From positions 148,634 to 212,633 of the forward strand of contig NZ_QMED01000002.1 in the NCBI RefSeq assembly GCF_003286125.1: a stretch of DNA of 64,000 nt, written 5' to 3'. This document shows positions 47,694 through 57,093 of the stretch, in pieces. The notes beneath the pieces are model-generated. The model saw nothing but the letters and a program-made list of their open reading frames with translations. It was not told where the DNA came from and did not search any database. Within the stretch, counting starts at the first letter, position 1, and each line of letters starts with the position of its first letter. The position numbers and the translations under genes are program-made. This DNA is from Algibacillus agarilyticus (GTDB lineage: Bacteria; Pseudomonadota; Gammaproteobacteria; Enterobacterales; Alteromonadaceae).

Positions 47694-47964
47694 TATAGTC
47701 TTCTCGCTCAGGTTTTATGGTTCATTGTCAGCGCTTACTCTCGACTTTGGCTCCTGCGTCGTTCTAACACCTAAATCCATTTAGGCGGCCCTATCACATA
47801 GTAGAGCATATGCTCATGGCGTCTCGAAGCTTGCCTGCATGGATGCAGGTAAGGGGCGATAGCAGGACGCGGTAGCTTTGACGGCTTTGCTGACAGGGAT
47901 GTAAGTACTTAGATTTCGCCTGGAACTAGAAACCTGCCCCTAAAACCCGATCGCTTTGACTATA
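47694..47964 (-). repeat. dispersed repeat family A, copy 4 (full-length, inverted, 271 bp)
   Basis: Reverse orientation of copy 2, from TATAGTC (47694) to GACTATA (47964). It starts 31 bases after the binding-protein stop and fills most of the 348-bp gap 47663-48010. Confidence 0.88.
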
Positions 47965-48010
47965 AAATAAAAAACTACTCAAATGATATTTTAACTATAC
48001 AAGCTAATAG

Positions 48011-48553
48011 CTAATCAAGTGTTGGGAATAAACTCGCAATAATATCATCCGTACTTTTCGCGACCCAACCTGAATCATTACAAAAGAAGCGAATAACCGT
48101 AAATTCTGGATCACTACCCATGTCAAACCAGTGTTTAATCTGTTTTGGTATAGAAATTAAATCGCCTTCTTGACATAAAACTTGGTATATAAAACCGCCA
48201 ATATGTAAACAAAATAACCCTTGCCCTTTAACAAAAAATCGAACTTCATCTTCATCATGTGTATGTTCGAATAAATACTGAGCACGTAATTCACTTGCCG
48301 ATACATTACCTTTAGCTAAAGAAATTACGTCTACAGTCGAGTATTCTCCATGCTTTTTGATACGCTGAATATCCGATTGATAAGCAGCTAAAATATCTTC
48401 GCTGCTTTCACCTACCCTTATATAATCAAGAGTTTGCCAGTGTTCAAATAGAACACCCACTTTATACAACGCCTTTGCAATAATAGCTAAGTCCGTACTC
48501 TCTAATATTACCTTAATAGGATCTGCGTGGTTATAGATGGTTAGTTTACTCAT
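48011..48553 (-). CDS. mtnD: acireductone dioxygenase
   Basis: A 180-residue cupin that cleaves acireductone in the methionine salvage pathway (with Fe it yields the keto acid precursor of methionine). The ligand pattern FEHTHDEDEVRFFVKGQG gives His, His and Glu at family spacing, with a later His in PKQIKHWFDMGS. The ATG at 48553 (MSKLTIYNHADP) gives the family length. No other salvage gene is nearby. Confidence 0.9.
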   Translation of the reverse strand: MSKLTIYNHADPIKVILESTDLAIIAKALYKVGVLFEHWQTLDYIRVGESSEDILAAYQSDIQRIKKHGEYSTVDVISLAKGNVSASELRAQYLFEHTHDEDEVRFFVKGQGLFCLHIGGFIYQVLCQEGDLISIPKQIKHWFDMGSDPEFTVIRFFCNDSGWVAKSTDDIIASLFPTLD

Positions 48554-48656
48554 AGAATACTTCTTTGCTCTCATTAAAAGTGACTAAATAATACACCTAG
48601 GGCATAAAATATTAAGTGTGATTGAGCAAGAGGATTATAAGGAGTAATTAGATAGT

Positions 48657-48687
48657 TTTAAAAAGCCTATCTAAAATTGATAGGCTT
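48657..48687 (-). terminator. intrinsic terminator of the WcaJ-type gene
   Basis: AAGCCTATC/GATAGGCTT stem with a seven-base loop and T-run on the minus strand, 17 bases past the stop at 48704. Confidence 0.85.
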
Positions 48688-48703
48688 AAAATTAAAGATA
48701 TAC

Positions 48704-50086
48704 CTATTTGGCATTCTCATGAATGAAACCTTTGAATAAAGTTAAAAATATAATTTTAATATCCCAAATTAAAGACCAATTTTGGATATATTCAAGATCA
48801 CATTCAACACGTTTATTTAAATCAGTATCACCCCGCCAACCATTTATTTGAGCCCAACCGGTTATTCCAGCTTTAACCATATGTTTTTTCATGTAACCTG
48901 GAATTTGAGTCTTAAATTCTTCAACAAAAACAGTCCGTTCAGGTCTAGGTCCAACGATTGACATATCACCGAGAAACACATTTATAAACTGTGGCAATTC
49001 ATCTAAGCTTGTAGCTCGAATAAATTGACCAAATTTTGTTGTGGTTTTTTTACTCGCATTACCCCATTGCACACCATTTGCTTCTGAATTAATAGGCATA
49101 GATCTAAATTTAAGCATATTAAAAGCTTGGCCATTCCAGCCAACACGTTCTTGCTTATAAAATACAGGCCCTCGCGACGTTAGTTTTACTCCAAGAGCTA
49201 GAATGAGCATGATTGGGGAAATCATTAATAATATTAAAAAAGACAAGACTCTATCTTCACATGCTTTCAGGAAACGATTCATTCCATACATTGGACTCGA
49301 ACTTAGATTAATTACTGGCATACTCGAAACCATGCTTACAGAGTGATTGATCAGATTAAAATCATCAAGACCTGGTACATATCGAATATCAACAACAAAC
49401 ATTTCAAGACTTTGAACTATTTTTTGTACCATTAAAGCATCAGATAATGGCAAGGCAATCCAAACTTGTTCTGTCGAATCAGAATTTTCAAGCATATAGC
49501 TTTCTACATCACTAAAATCACCTAAATGACGAGTTTGAACATCAATTTTATTATCGCCAAAATAGCCTTTAATACGATAACCAGTCCATTTACTTTGCGT
49601 TATTCTAGCAATAACACTTCGCGTTACTTCATCATCTCCGACAATGATTATATTTCTTACATTATAGCCCTTGTCGCGAAGCATATTCAAAATAACCCTA
49701 ACACTCAAACGACTAAAAGAATTAATAAATAAACCAACAAAATACCAAACAATGAAAATATTTTTGTCTGAATAATCAGCAACACCGACAATAAATGCGA
49801 GTATTGAAGTGATCGAGAATGAAAAAGACCAAGCAATAAAAACGCTTGTTAATTCTTTCGCTTTTTTCTCTCCACGCCAAGGTCTATACATACCTAGAGA
49901 TAGATAAACGCCTAAACTTACGATAATAAAAATGAGCGTCATAATCCCGCCTAAGGGATATAAAGAAAATTCATTATGAAAAAATAATGACGTAATAATG
50001 GCTGAAATAAATACAGCGGCAAGATCTGTAGTTTGGTGTAATCGAATCAGAGCTGATTGATAACCACTAATAAAATTTACACTCAT
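48704..50086 (-). CDS. WcaJ-type undecaprenyl-phosphate sugar phosphotransferase
   Basis: A 460-residue polyisoprenyl-phosphate hexose-1-phosphate transferase that begins exopolysaccharide repeat units at the inner membrane. Four N-terminal transmembrane helices, a Rossmann-like middle domain (NVRNIIIVGDDEVTRSVIARI), a fifth helix and the catalytic domain with KLTSRGPVFYKQERVGWNG, FNMLKFRSM and MSIVGPRPERTVFVEEF. The rest of an exopolysaccharide cluster is not beside it. Confidence 0.92.
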   Translation of the reverse strand: MSVNFISGYQSALIRLHQTTDLAAVFISAIITSLFFHNEFSLYPLGGIMTLIFIIVSLGVYLSLGMYRPWRGEKKAKELTSVFIAWSFSFSITSILAFIVGVADYSDKNIFIVWYFVGLFINSFSRLSVRVILNMLRDKGYNVRNIIIVGDDEVTRSVIARITQSKWTGYRIKGYFGDNKIDVQTRHLGDFSDVESYMLENSDSTEQVWIALPLSDALMVQKIVQSLEMFVVDIRYVPGLDDFNLINHSVSMVSSMPVINLSSSPMYGMNRFLKACEDRVLSFLILLMISPIMLILALGVKLTSRGPVFYKQERVGWNGQAFNMLKFRSMPINSEANGVQWGNASKKTTTKFGQFIRATSLDELPQFINVFLGDMSIVGPRPERTVFVEEFKTQIPGYMKKHMVKAGITGWAQINGWRGDTDLNKRVECDLEYIQNWSLIWDIKIIFLTLFKGFIHENAK

Positions 50087-51094
50087 TGTAGCCTTCTTTT
50101 CATTATAAAATATAACCTCAGCTAAATAAAATAGTAGCTTGACGTATTAATAAAATAGGTAGTAGCACTAAAAAATATATAATCAATGCTAATTATAACT
50201 CAATATAATAACAGGTAAGATATTGTAAAAAAATATTATTTTTAAGGAGAACGTTCCCTTTAATACACAAAGTCATAAAACGAGAACTAATTGGCTTTTA
50301 TTGCACAATAATACAGCCAATTAATCACTCCATATTAAAAAAATACCTTTCTAGGTAAGCCTGTCAACAGGATTTAAATACTAAGCGACCTCTCATTGTT
50401 TTACTTCAGCTGTAGTGGAAATTAATTATAAAAACTGGATAATATCAACTCTGTATGACAAAAAATTAACAGACATTCCGCGATAATTTTCAAGATATAC
50501 TTATTGATAGATAATCCTCATGCCGTTAATAATGACTTTACGTTTAACTTCTACACTTAATATTAGTTTTTGTTCATCATTGATGGGTTAAACTTCAATA
50601 ATTTGAAAAAAAGATACCCAACTAACGGTTAGTTTTTGGTAAAGTTTGTATTCTGAATTAGGAAAGTGTTATCAAAAATAAAGAACAAACGGAAGCGCTT
50701 TGCTATATCTCGAGCTTATCGCGTGAGCTTGTCCAACTCACTAAGACTATTCGAGGTACAGGAACGTTGAGAACAAAGTCTACAGGATATAAAATATGAC
50801 CTTTAAGGATATTATTACCGAATAATAAAAACAATGGGCTATAGATGTGAGTGTTATCAAGTAATTTTCTTGGAAAATAAGTATACGTTGGAAATTAAAG
50901 CGATCAGCAGGGTTCTTGAATGTAGAACCGAAATCATATTTAGTTAAATATACATAAAATATGCAATAGCCCTGACTATGAATAATTTATCACTATAAAC
51001 AACAAAGTTACGCTACCATTCTCTTTACTTATCGCGTTATAGCAATCACAATCAAACGGTACATTATTCTTCAATATTTTAGAGGTTACTGGCT
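50087..51094. other. 1-kb region without a clear gene
   Basis: AT-rich DNA with no frame over 60 codons. One stretch, 50662-50799, reads as coding-like (EALCYISSLSRELVQLTK) but has no proper start. A palindrome AACTAACGGTTAGTT lies near 50619. The region may hold the WcaJ promoter and decayed sequence. Confidence 0.5.
50662..50799 (+). pseudogene. possible small-protein remnant
   Basis: A 45-codon open frame (ESVIKNKEQTEALCYISSLS... to a TGA at 50797) that lacks ATG, GTG or TTG near its beginning. Helical, amphipathic composition resembles short regulatory proteins, but it may be chance. Confidence 0.2.
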
Positions 51095-51553
51095 TTGATT
51101 CAATCTAAACCAAATTTATCAGCGTTGGTCATGGGTATTTTATTCTCATTATTGCTATCGGCTTGTGGCAATAATGAACCTACTAAACAAGAATCAAAGC
51201 CTGAAGATGCCGCTATTGCATTTTTTGATGCACTTTATAATCAAAACGATTTAAATAAAGCGGTTAAATATGCCACACCACAAACAACACGCATCATGTT
51301 GCATTACAAAACCGCTAAAGCCGTTCAGCGCCACTTTATAAATATGAAGTTTGATACGGTGGATATTTCGGTTGATACAACAGGGCAAGGGGAGCTTTTA
51401 GTATCCGCGTCTGCGACAAAAGCGAAAGTGACTTTGTATTTTGATGGCTCATATGATGGCCGAACAATCCGAGATTTAAAGACAATTGAACTAGAGAAGC
51501 AACTCAATGAATGGAAAGTCAAAAAAATAAAAGCAGATCCTTATCGACGATAA
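51095..51553 (+). CDS. small lipoprotein, DUF4878-like
   Basis: A 152-residue lipoprotein (lipobox LLSAC near residue 24) with a mature alpha+beta domain (DAAIAFFDALYNQNDLNKAVKYAT) like NTF2-fold lipoproteins. The TTG start follows GAGG and keeps the charged residue needed before the signal helix; an ATG at 51131 is an alternative. Function unknown. Confidence 0.6.
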   Translation: MIQSKPNLSALVMGILFSLLLSACGNNEPTKQESKPEDAAIAFFDALYNQNDLNKAVKYATPQTTRIMLHYKTAKAVQRHFINMKFDTVDISVDTTGQGELLVSASATKAKVTLYFDGSYDGRTIRDLKTIELEKQLNEWKVKKIKADPYRR

Positions 51554-51605
51554 GGATCAAATAGACTTTCTGACCATGACAGTCACTAGTTTGTTGCAAT
51601 AAACG

Positions 51606-53381
51606 CTAACGCCCTAGTGCAATACCTTCTCTTCTTGGATCCGCTGCGCCAATTAACAGACTCTTATCTTTTATGATAGCGTGGATACCACTGTTTAAAC
51701 TTCTAACTTTAACTTTGTAACCTTTCAGTTCAAATTGATTCTGTTTTGAAGCTAACGTAGTTCGCTCTTCTAAGGCTAAATAATCATTACGGTGTGTAAA
51801 TTTGGGCAAATCAATTGCCTCTTGCAAACTCAAGCGCCAATCTAAAACGCCAATTAGCGTATGACTAACATAATTTATAATTCGAGAGCCACCAGGTGAT
51901 CCTAATGCCATTTTAAACTGGCCTTTTTTATCAAACACCATAAATGGAGCCATTGAACTACGCGGGCGCTTACCCGCTTCCACTCGATTATTAACCAACA
52001 AGCCATTTTTTTTAGGCGACAAAGAAAAATCCGTTAGTTGATTATTCAATAAAAAGCCACCAACCATAACGGCCGAGCCAAAAGCCATTTCAATGCTCGA
52101 TGTCATCGAGATTGCATTGCCTTCACCGTCGACAATTGAAAAATGGCTTGTATTCGGTAATTCCAGCGCGTTATCTTTTGCTACTTTATAATGTTCAAAT
52201 TGACCAGGGTAGGCTTTCCCCATATCAGAATCCGTTGGAATTAATGATCTGCGTTTTTTTAAATACGTTGCATCCATCATTTGTACAAGCGGTATATCAA
52301 CAAAGTCAGGATCCGCTATATATAACCCACGATCAGCAAAGGCTAAACGGGCAGCTTGGCTAATGTAATGAATAGCCTCAACACTATTGGGTTCGTATTG
52401 ACTTAAATTAAAAGGTTCCAATAGTTTAAGTATTTGAATAACCGTTGACCCTCCCGAACTAGGCGGCCCCATACCACATAGCTTAAATTCATGATATTCA
52501 CCACAAACAGGTTCACGAATTAACGCTTGATAGTCGGTTAAATCTTGCAAATTCAAAACACCAGGCGCTAATTCTGCGTTTTGTACCGCATCAACAATAT
52601 CATTCGCTAATTGCCCAGTATAAAACCCCTTTGCACCTTGGGTTGCTATCGTAGACAAAGACCGAGCCAATGGTTTGTTAGTGAGTCTATCGCCAGCCTT
52701 TAATCGCTCACCATTAGGGAAAAAATACTGATTTGCTTTAGAGAGCTTTTTAATACCAGGGTTATATTGCATTTCAACTAACTTAGCCAACCGAGGAGAA
52801 ACTTCAAAACCTTGTTCGGCTAAATTAACCGCATCATGAAAGGCACTTTTCCAAGTCAGTTTACCCCATTTATGGTGCGCTAATTCTAACCCGGCTAAAA
52901 CACCCGGCACGCCAACAGAGCGGCCACCCACAACAGCATTAATCCACTTAATCGCATGGCCGTTTTTATCTAAAAATAAATCTGACGTTGCATTTTTAGG
53001 TGCCGTTTCACGTGCGTCAATGGTATAAAGCTTTTTGGCTTTATTATCCCAATACAACATAAAAGCACCACCACCAATACCAGATGATTGAGGTTCAACT
53101 AAGGTAAGCATTGCTTGTATCGCGATGGCAGCATCAATAGCATTGCCTCCTTTTTCTAACATCGCAAGACCGGCTTGAGAGGCATGCTTATTAGCCGACA
53201 CCACCATATACTGATTTGCAGTTACCGATTGCTTAAGATTTACGCCAGTCGCAGCTTCAGGCTCTCTGGTTTCAATTACGGTCGAGTTTGATTTACTCGC
53301 AAGACTAAAACACCCAGTCAGCATAAAAATAAAAAAAACAGAACAAAATATGACTAATAACGATTTAAATTGCAGGATCAT
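51606..53381 (-). CDS. ggt: gamma-glutamyltransferase, lipoprotein form
   Basis: A 591-residue enzyme that cleaves gamma-glutamyl bonds such as glutathione in the periplasm or on the surface. It has a lipobox (FMLTGC) rather than a simple signal peptide. PQSSGIGGGAFMLYWD and the autoprocessing Thr in LPNTSHFSIVDGEGNAISMT (near residue 395) are present, as is GPPSSGGSTVIQ. It should mature into two chains. Its start overlaps the DTW gene end by 17 bases. Confidence 0.93.
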   Translation of the reverse strand: MILQFKSLLVIFCSVFFIFMLTGCFSLASKSNSTVIETREPEAATGVNLKQSVTANQYMVVSANKHASQAGLAMLEKGGNAIDAAIAIQAMLTLVEPQSSGIGGGAFMLYWDNKAKKLYTIDARETAPKNATSDLFLDKNGHAIKWINAVVGGRSVGVPGVLAGLELAHHKWGKLTWKSAFHDAVNLAEQGFEVSPRLAKLVEMQYNPGIKKLSKANQYFFPNGERLKAGDRLTNKPLARSLSTIATQGAKGFYTGQLANDIVDAVQNAELAPGVLNLQDLTDYQALIREPVCGEYHEFKLCGMGPPSSGGSTVIQILKLLEPFNLSQYEPNSVEAIHYISQAARLAFADRGLYIADPDFVDIPLVQMMDATYLKKRRSLIPTDSDMGKAYPGQFEHYKVAKDNALELPNTSHFSIVDGEGNAISMTSSIEMAFGSAVMVGGFLLNNQLTDFSLSPKKNGLLVNNRVEAGKRPRSSMAPFMVFDKKGQFKMALGSPGGSRIINYVSHTLIGVLDWRLSLQEAIDLPKFTHRNDYLALEERTTLASKQNQFELKGYKVKVRSLNSGIHAIIKDKSLLIGAADPRREGIALGR

Positions 53382-53955
53382 GTTTATTTTTCTTTTGTAT
53401 AAATAATTGAAAATCTAAAAAATGTTTAAATGTGTGTTCGAGCATCGATATTTGACTCGATTGACAGCCTAAATCGGCTAATAAATACGTGATCGCTTCA
53501 AAGGTAGAAAACGCACCTTTTTTTTTGGTTTTACGTAAATCTGAATATAAACTTTTATCTGTCACGCCTAATGCAATAAATGACGCCTTGTGCCTGTTTT
53601 GACAAGCTCGCATAAGTTGGTTTGCCTGACGCCAAGTACCATCAAGAATAACAAAACGCTTATTGGTCAAATCTGCGGTTTCAATATAATCACTTGTTAG
53701 TATTGTGGCATCATCCGTAGGAAACAGCACAATATCCTGCGCATGCAGCATCCAACTCTCAACATTCGGATCAACGATTTCGATATCGCAATTATCAAGA
53801 CTAAGCTCAGCTAATCGAGCAGTACCTTTAGCTTTAAATTGCTCAAGCTTATGTTGAATAATTCTGATAGAAAATGGATTATCAACCCGCTTGATAATCG
53901 AACAATAACATACCGTTTGAGGACGATAACAGCGTTCACAAATTTGCCTTGCCAT
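53365..53955 (-). CDS. DTW-domain tRNA-uridine aminocarboxypropyltransferase
   Basis: A 196-residue DTW-domain protein. Family members such as TapT make acp3U47 in tRNA. Cys-rich CERCYRPQTVCYC at the N-terminus and VILDGTWRQANQLM near residue 105 are diagnostic. It overlaps ggt and is likely cotranscribed. Confidence 0.85.
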   Translation of the reverse strand: MARQICERCYRPQTVCYCSIIKRVDNPFSIRIIQHKLEQFKAKGTARLAELSLDNCDIEIVDPNVESWMLHAQDIVLFPTDDATILTSDYIETADLTNKRFVILDGTWRQANQLMRACQNRHKASFIALGVTDKSLYSDLRKTKKKGAFSTFEAITYLLADLGCQSSQISMLEHTFKHFLDFQLFIQKKNKHDPAI

Positions 53956-54110
53956 TCAAGCCCCCACATATTATTAACTTATTGCTTTGCATTATTCACA
54001 ATGTGATAGACTAATTCGATTAAAACGCAGTGAGTCATGTTGTTGGGTATTCACAATTGACTACCACTGACGTTTGAAAATAAATACCATATTAACAGGT
54101 TCAATTTTAT

Positions 54111-54722
54111 ATGTTCAGTGCAATCAAACAAATCATCCAACAACTGCCCTGGCAATCAAAATATACTTTGCCGTTTATACTATGGGCCATCGCAATTGGT
54201 GGGGTTTCAATTTATGCATTCATTTATAAAATTGATTTAGGTTTAACTCAACAAGCAATTGATAATCATCAATACGAATTAATGTTAACGGGACATCTAG
54301 TCCATAGTAATGTAAATCACTTATTGCTAAATTTAGCCGGTTTACTCGGAATATGGGCATTGCATGGCCACTACTACTCGCTAAAAAACCTGTCTTTGTA
54401 TTGCCTTATTGTAATATTTAGCCTTTCTACCGTGATGTTAATGCAAGCAAGCTACAGTCATTATGTCGGTTTTTCTGCCGTGTTGCACAGTCTCATTGCC
54501 ATTGGCGCGATACTCGATATTAAACACAAAGAGCGCGGGGGTATTTTGTTATTATTAGGCTTAATTGCAAAAGTGAGTCATGAGCAATTTTATGGTAGTG
54601 ATAGCAGTATCGAAACATTAATTGGAACAAATGTAGCGATAGATGCGCACCTTTATGGCGTGATCATCGGTACGGTCATCGGCGGATCTGTTTGGTTACG
54701 AGCCGCAATCGCAAAAAAATAA
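54111..54722 (+). CDS. rrtA: rhombosortase
   Basis: A 203-residue rhomboid-like membrane protease that processes GlyGly-CTERM proteins for surface attachment. Several transmembrane helices; the catalytic Ser is in YVGFSAVLHSLIAIG and the His in DAHLYGVIIG; GHLVHSNVNHLLLNLAGL is the conserved HxxxN-type helix. None of the proteins encoded in the window has a clear GlyGly-CTERM tail. Its stop and the stop of the next, convergent gene are directly adjacent (54722/54723). Confidence 0.88.
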   Translation: MFSAIKQIIQQLPWQSKYTLPFILWAIAIGGVSIYAFIYKIDLGLTQQAIDNHQYELMLTGHLVHSNVNHLLLNLAGLLGIWALHGHYYSLKNLSLYCLIVIFSLSTVMLMQASYSHYVGFSAVLHSLIAIGAILDIKHKERGGILLLLGLIAKVSHEQFYGSDSSIETLIGTNVAIDAHLYGVIIGTVIGGSVWLRAAIAKK

Positions 54723-55277
54723 TCAGCTACCTTTGATCTCACGATGTTTTGTTGTTTTCGTTTGCTCATTGTTAGATGACTGCAAAGTCGTTAATGCTTC
54801 ACTTTGTGACTCTAGCTGGTCATGTAATAAAATAACTTCATCATTTAGATGGTTCATTCTTTCAACTAAGCCATTAATCATTTTATCTTTGATTTGCTCT
54901 CGTACTCTAATGGGTAAAATTTTCATCACCGTTTGATCAACACGGATAAGCATTGAGTCTTCAATGGCCGCAACATTGGCAGTTCGCGGCTGATTAGTAA
55001 TAAATCCAATTTCACCAACAAAATCACCAGGCTCAATAGTCGCAATAGGCGCTTGATTTGCGTTTTTTGTCACGGCCAGATGACCAGACAATAAAATATA
55101 AAAATAATGGTCTGTGTCACCCTGTTGTATAATATGTTCACCAGCCTCGGCTTGAAAAAATTCAACTTCATCAACAATCAAACAATTTCGCTCTTGCGCT
55201 GTCAATGACTTAAAAATAGGCACTCGGGCTAATATTTCCATCTCGACTAACTTGCTTATTTTTTCAACTTTGCGCAT
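54723..55277 (-). CDS. cyclic-nucleotide-binding-domain protein
   Basis: A 184-residue protein with a single CRP-like cNMP fold (FQAEAGEHIIQQGDTDHYFYILLSGHL, PGDFVGEIGFITNQPRTANVAA) near residues 25-130. There is no DNA-binding helix-turn-helix; the last 50 residues form a probable coiled coil (LVERMNHLNDEVILLHDQLES). Probably a signalling or scaffolding regulator. Confidence 0.8.
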   Translation of the reverse strand: MRKVEKISKLVEMEILARVPIFKSLTAQERNCLIVDEVEFFQAEAGEHIIQQGDTDHYFYILLSGHLAVTKNANQAPIATIEPGDFVGEIGFITNQPRTANVAAIEDSMLIRVDQTVMKILPIRVREQIKDKMINGLVERMNHLNDEVILLHDQLESQSEALTTLQSSNNEQTKTTKHREIKGS

Positions 55278-55332
55278 TAACTCACCGTAAAAATCAGATA
55301 GCCTAATTAGACTATAGACAAGTTAAAGCGTA

Positions 55333-56181
55333 TTACCCAATAAATGACATTGAACCAAAAATTGACTCTAGCTCTGGTGTTAACACCTCTATTTGATCCA
55401 CCACAGCACCTTTAGAAGACTGACTAAACAAGGGCGTTTCAGGCATGAAAGCACATATCACCGCCCCCGCATTTAAAGATTGTTTAGATGTTAAGGCCGA
55501 CAGCATTTCGCTAAAATTAATATTAAAAGGGATTATTTGCTCTTCATTCACAACTTTATGATTCACCGTCGTTGTAAACGTCGATTGATTTACTTGTTCA
55601 TACTCACACTCATCCACAGTCACCGCAACAGGCGAAAAAACTTTTTGATAATGAGCATCTCCCTTTATCGCGCCATTTACTGAATCGGCTTTAACATCGT
55701 TTTGTTTTACATGGCAGCACAGTAATAACAAACAAATAGAATCGTTAAGTTCGCCAGGTAATGCTCCGGTTGGAATTTCTGATGTTATCGCCGCAATAGT
55801 AGAGAACACGTCTGTCCTCATATCGTCTGTAACCGCATCTTTAATTAATGAAGCGTTATGTGCACTTAAAAAGTTATCTGACCGGACTTGTTCAAATTGC
55901 CAATCTCCGGTTTGCGGTTCGGTTCGAGCATGAACACAAAAATATGCACGAGGCAAAGGAGCTAAACATTGCTCCACATCAAACTCAAACGCATTTTGCA
56001 CACGCCCTTGGTTTAATGACGCATAAATAGCATTAAGAATAGGCGCTACCACAACCCAATTTTCTAACGCAATTTGCATCGTTTGCGCGATATGTTCTAC
56101 ATCAACCGCTAATGTTAAATCTTGGTTAACGACCACGAGCTTGCCATCACGTAAATCACTTTTATAAGTTGCTAGCTTCAC
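55333..56181 (-). CDS. diverged fumarylacetoacetate-hydrolase-fold protein
   Basis: A 282-residue protein whose N-terminal 75 residues (MKLATYKSDLRDGKLVVVNQDLTLAV...FDVEQCLAPLPRAY) closely follow the FAH N-terminal domain. The remainder keeps the FAH outline (AITSEIPTGALP; YQKVFSPVAVTVDE; INFSEMLSALTSKQSLNAGAVI) but the metal-binding acids appear lost: where FAH enzymes read DFEAEVAVI, this reads DVFSTIAAI, and the NDVS Asp is replaced by Cys/His. It is probably catalytically dead or has a new role. Alignment is by eye from memory of the family. Confidence 0.65.
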   Translation of the reverse strand: MKLATYKSDLRDGKLVVVNQDLTLAVDVEHIAQTMQIALENWVVVAPILNAIYASLNQGRVQNAFEFDVEQCLAPLPRAYFCVHARTEPQTGDWQFEQVRSDNFLSAHNASLIKDAVTDDMRTDVFSTIAAITSEIPTGALPGELNDSICLLLLCCHVKQNDVKADSVNGAIKGDAHYQKVFSPVAVTVDECEYEQVNQSTFTTTVNHKVVNEEQIIPFNINFSEMLSALTSKQSLNAGAVICAFMPETPLFSQSSKGAVVDQIEVLTPELESIFGSMSFIG

Positions 56182-56281
56182 CTAAAATTCCAATAATAAT
56201 TAAAATAAACAAGAGTATACTAACTTCACCTTAGCATCGTTAATACATCTCAATTTTTCTGTAATTTGATTAAACACCAAA

Positions 56282-57076
56282 ATGATAGAGGTAAAAAAGC
56301 CCATGAATATAGAGCAATTGTTATTACTTAGTCGCTCACAAAAAAGCCTCGTCAAAACGACTGAAATTGAACATATTCAAATTCATCAACACCAAAGTTT
56401 AAAATGGCTTTATCATTATCATCCCAGTAATTCAGCTATTATTTCGATAATCAATTTAGATCAGCCGTCAATCCCAGTTGCAGATTATCAACACGCAATG
56501 TTGAGCAGTGTGTTTTTAAACAAGCCGCTAAAACTATGTAATTTAGGCATGGCAACCGGTGCATTTGAGCGTTATTTACAACACGAAAAAGCGCAACTCA
56601 AAATAGACTCGGTAGAAGTTAACGCTGCCTTAATCAGTTTAGCTCAAACCGACTTTCAACTACCCAACGCATTAAACATAGCTAATCAAACCGCTGAGTC
56701 TTTTTTAGCCCAAAATAAAACACAATATGATGTCATTTTATGTGACATTTTTGAGGGAGAACAAACACCAGAAAGCTTAACGACTCAACGCTTTTATGAA
56801 GACTTACACAAATCAATCAACACCGCAGGAATTATCGCCATTAACCTCTTACCAAACGATGAACAAGATATGCTTGATATTTTAATCCCACTTCGTCAAG
56901 TATTCGCACACCAGTGGCTTATTGATATTCCAAACTGCAAAAATATAGTGCTAATAATTAGTCAAATGCCGTTAAATCAAGACGTAATTACAAGTACATT
57001 TCAAACAGCACAATTACATCATTTAAATACAGCTCATTTAATTGAGCTTGCCATTCAATTACCGCAAGCCCAATGA
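56282..57076 (+). CDS. spermidine-synthase-like methyltransferase-fold protein
   Basis: A 264-residue class I SAM-fold protein like the spermine/spermidine synthase superfamily: CNLGMATGAFERYLQHEKAQ, IDSVEVNAALISLAQ and YDVILCDIFEGEQTPE. The second ATG at 56303 follows GAGG at a long distance, so either start is possible. Whether it transfers aminopropyl or methyl groups is unclear; there is no SAM decarboxylase nearby. Confidence 0.75.
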   Translation: MIEVKKPMNIEQLLLLSRSQKSLVKTTEIEHIQIHQHQSLKWLYHYHPSNSAIISIINLDQPSIPVADYQHAMLSSVFLNKPLKLCNLGMATGAFERYLQHEKAQLKIDSVEVNAALISLAQTDFQLPNALNIANQTAESFLAQNKTQYDVILCDIFEGEQTPESLTTQRFYEDLHKSINTAGIIAINLLPNDEQDMLDILIPLRQVFAHQWLIDIPNCKNIVLIISQMPLNQDVITSTFQTAQLHHLNTAHLIELAIQLPQAQ

Positions 57077-57093
57077 TAATGCTGATAAATAGA

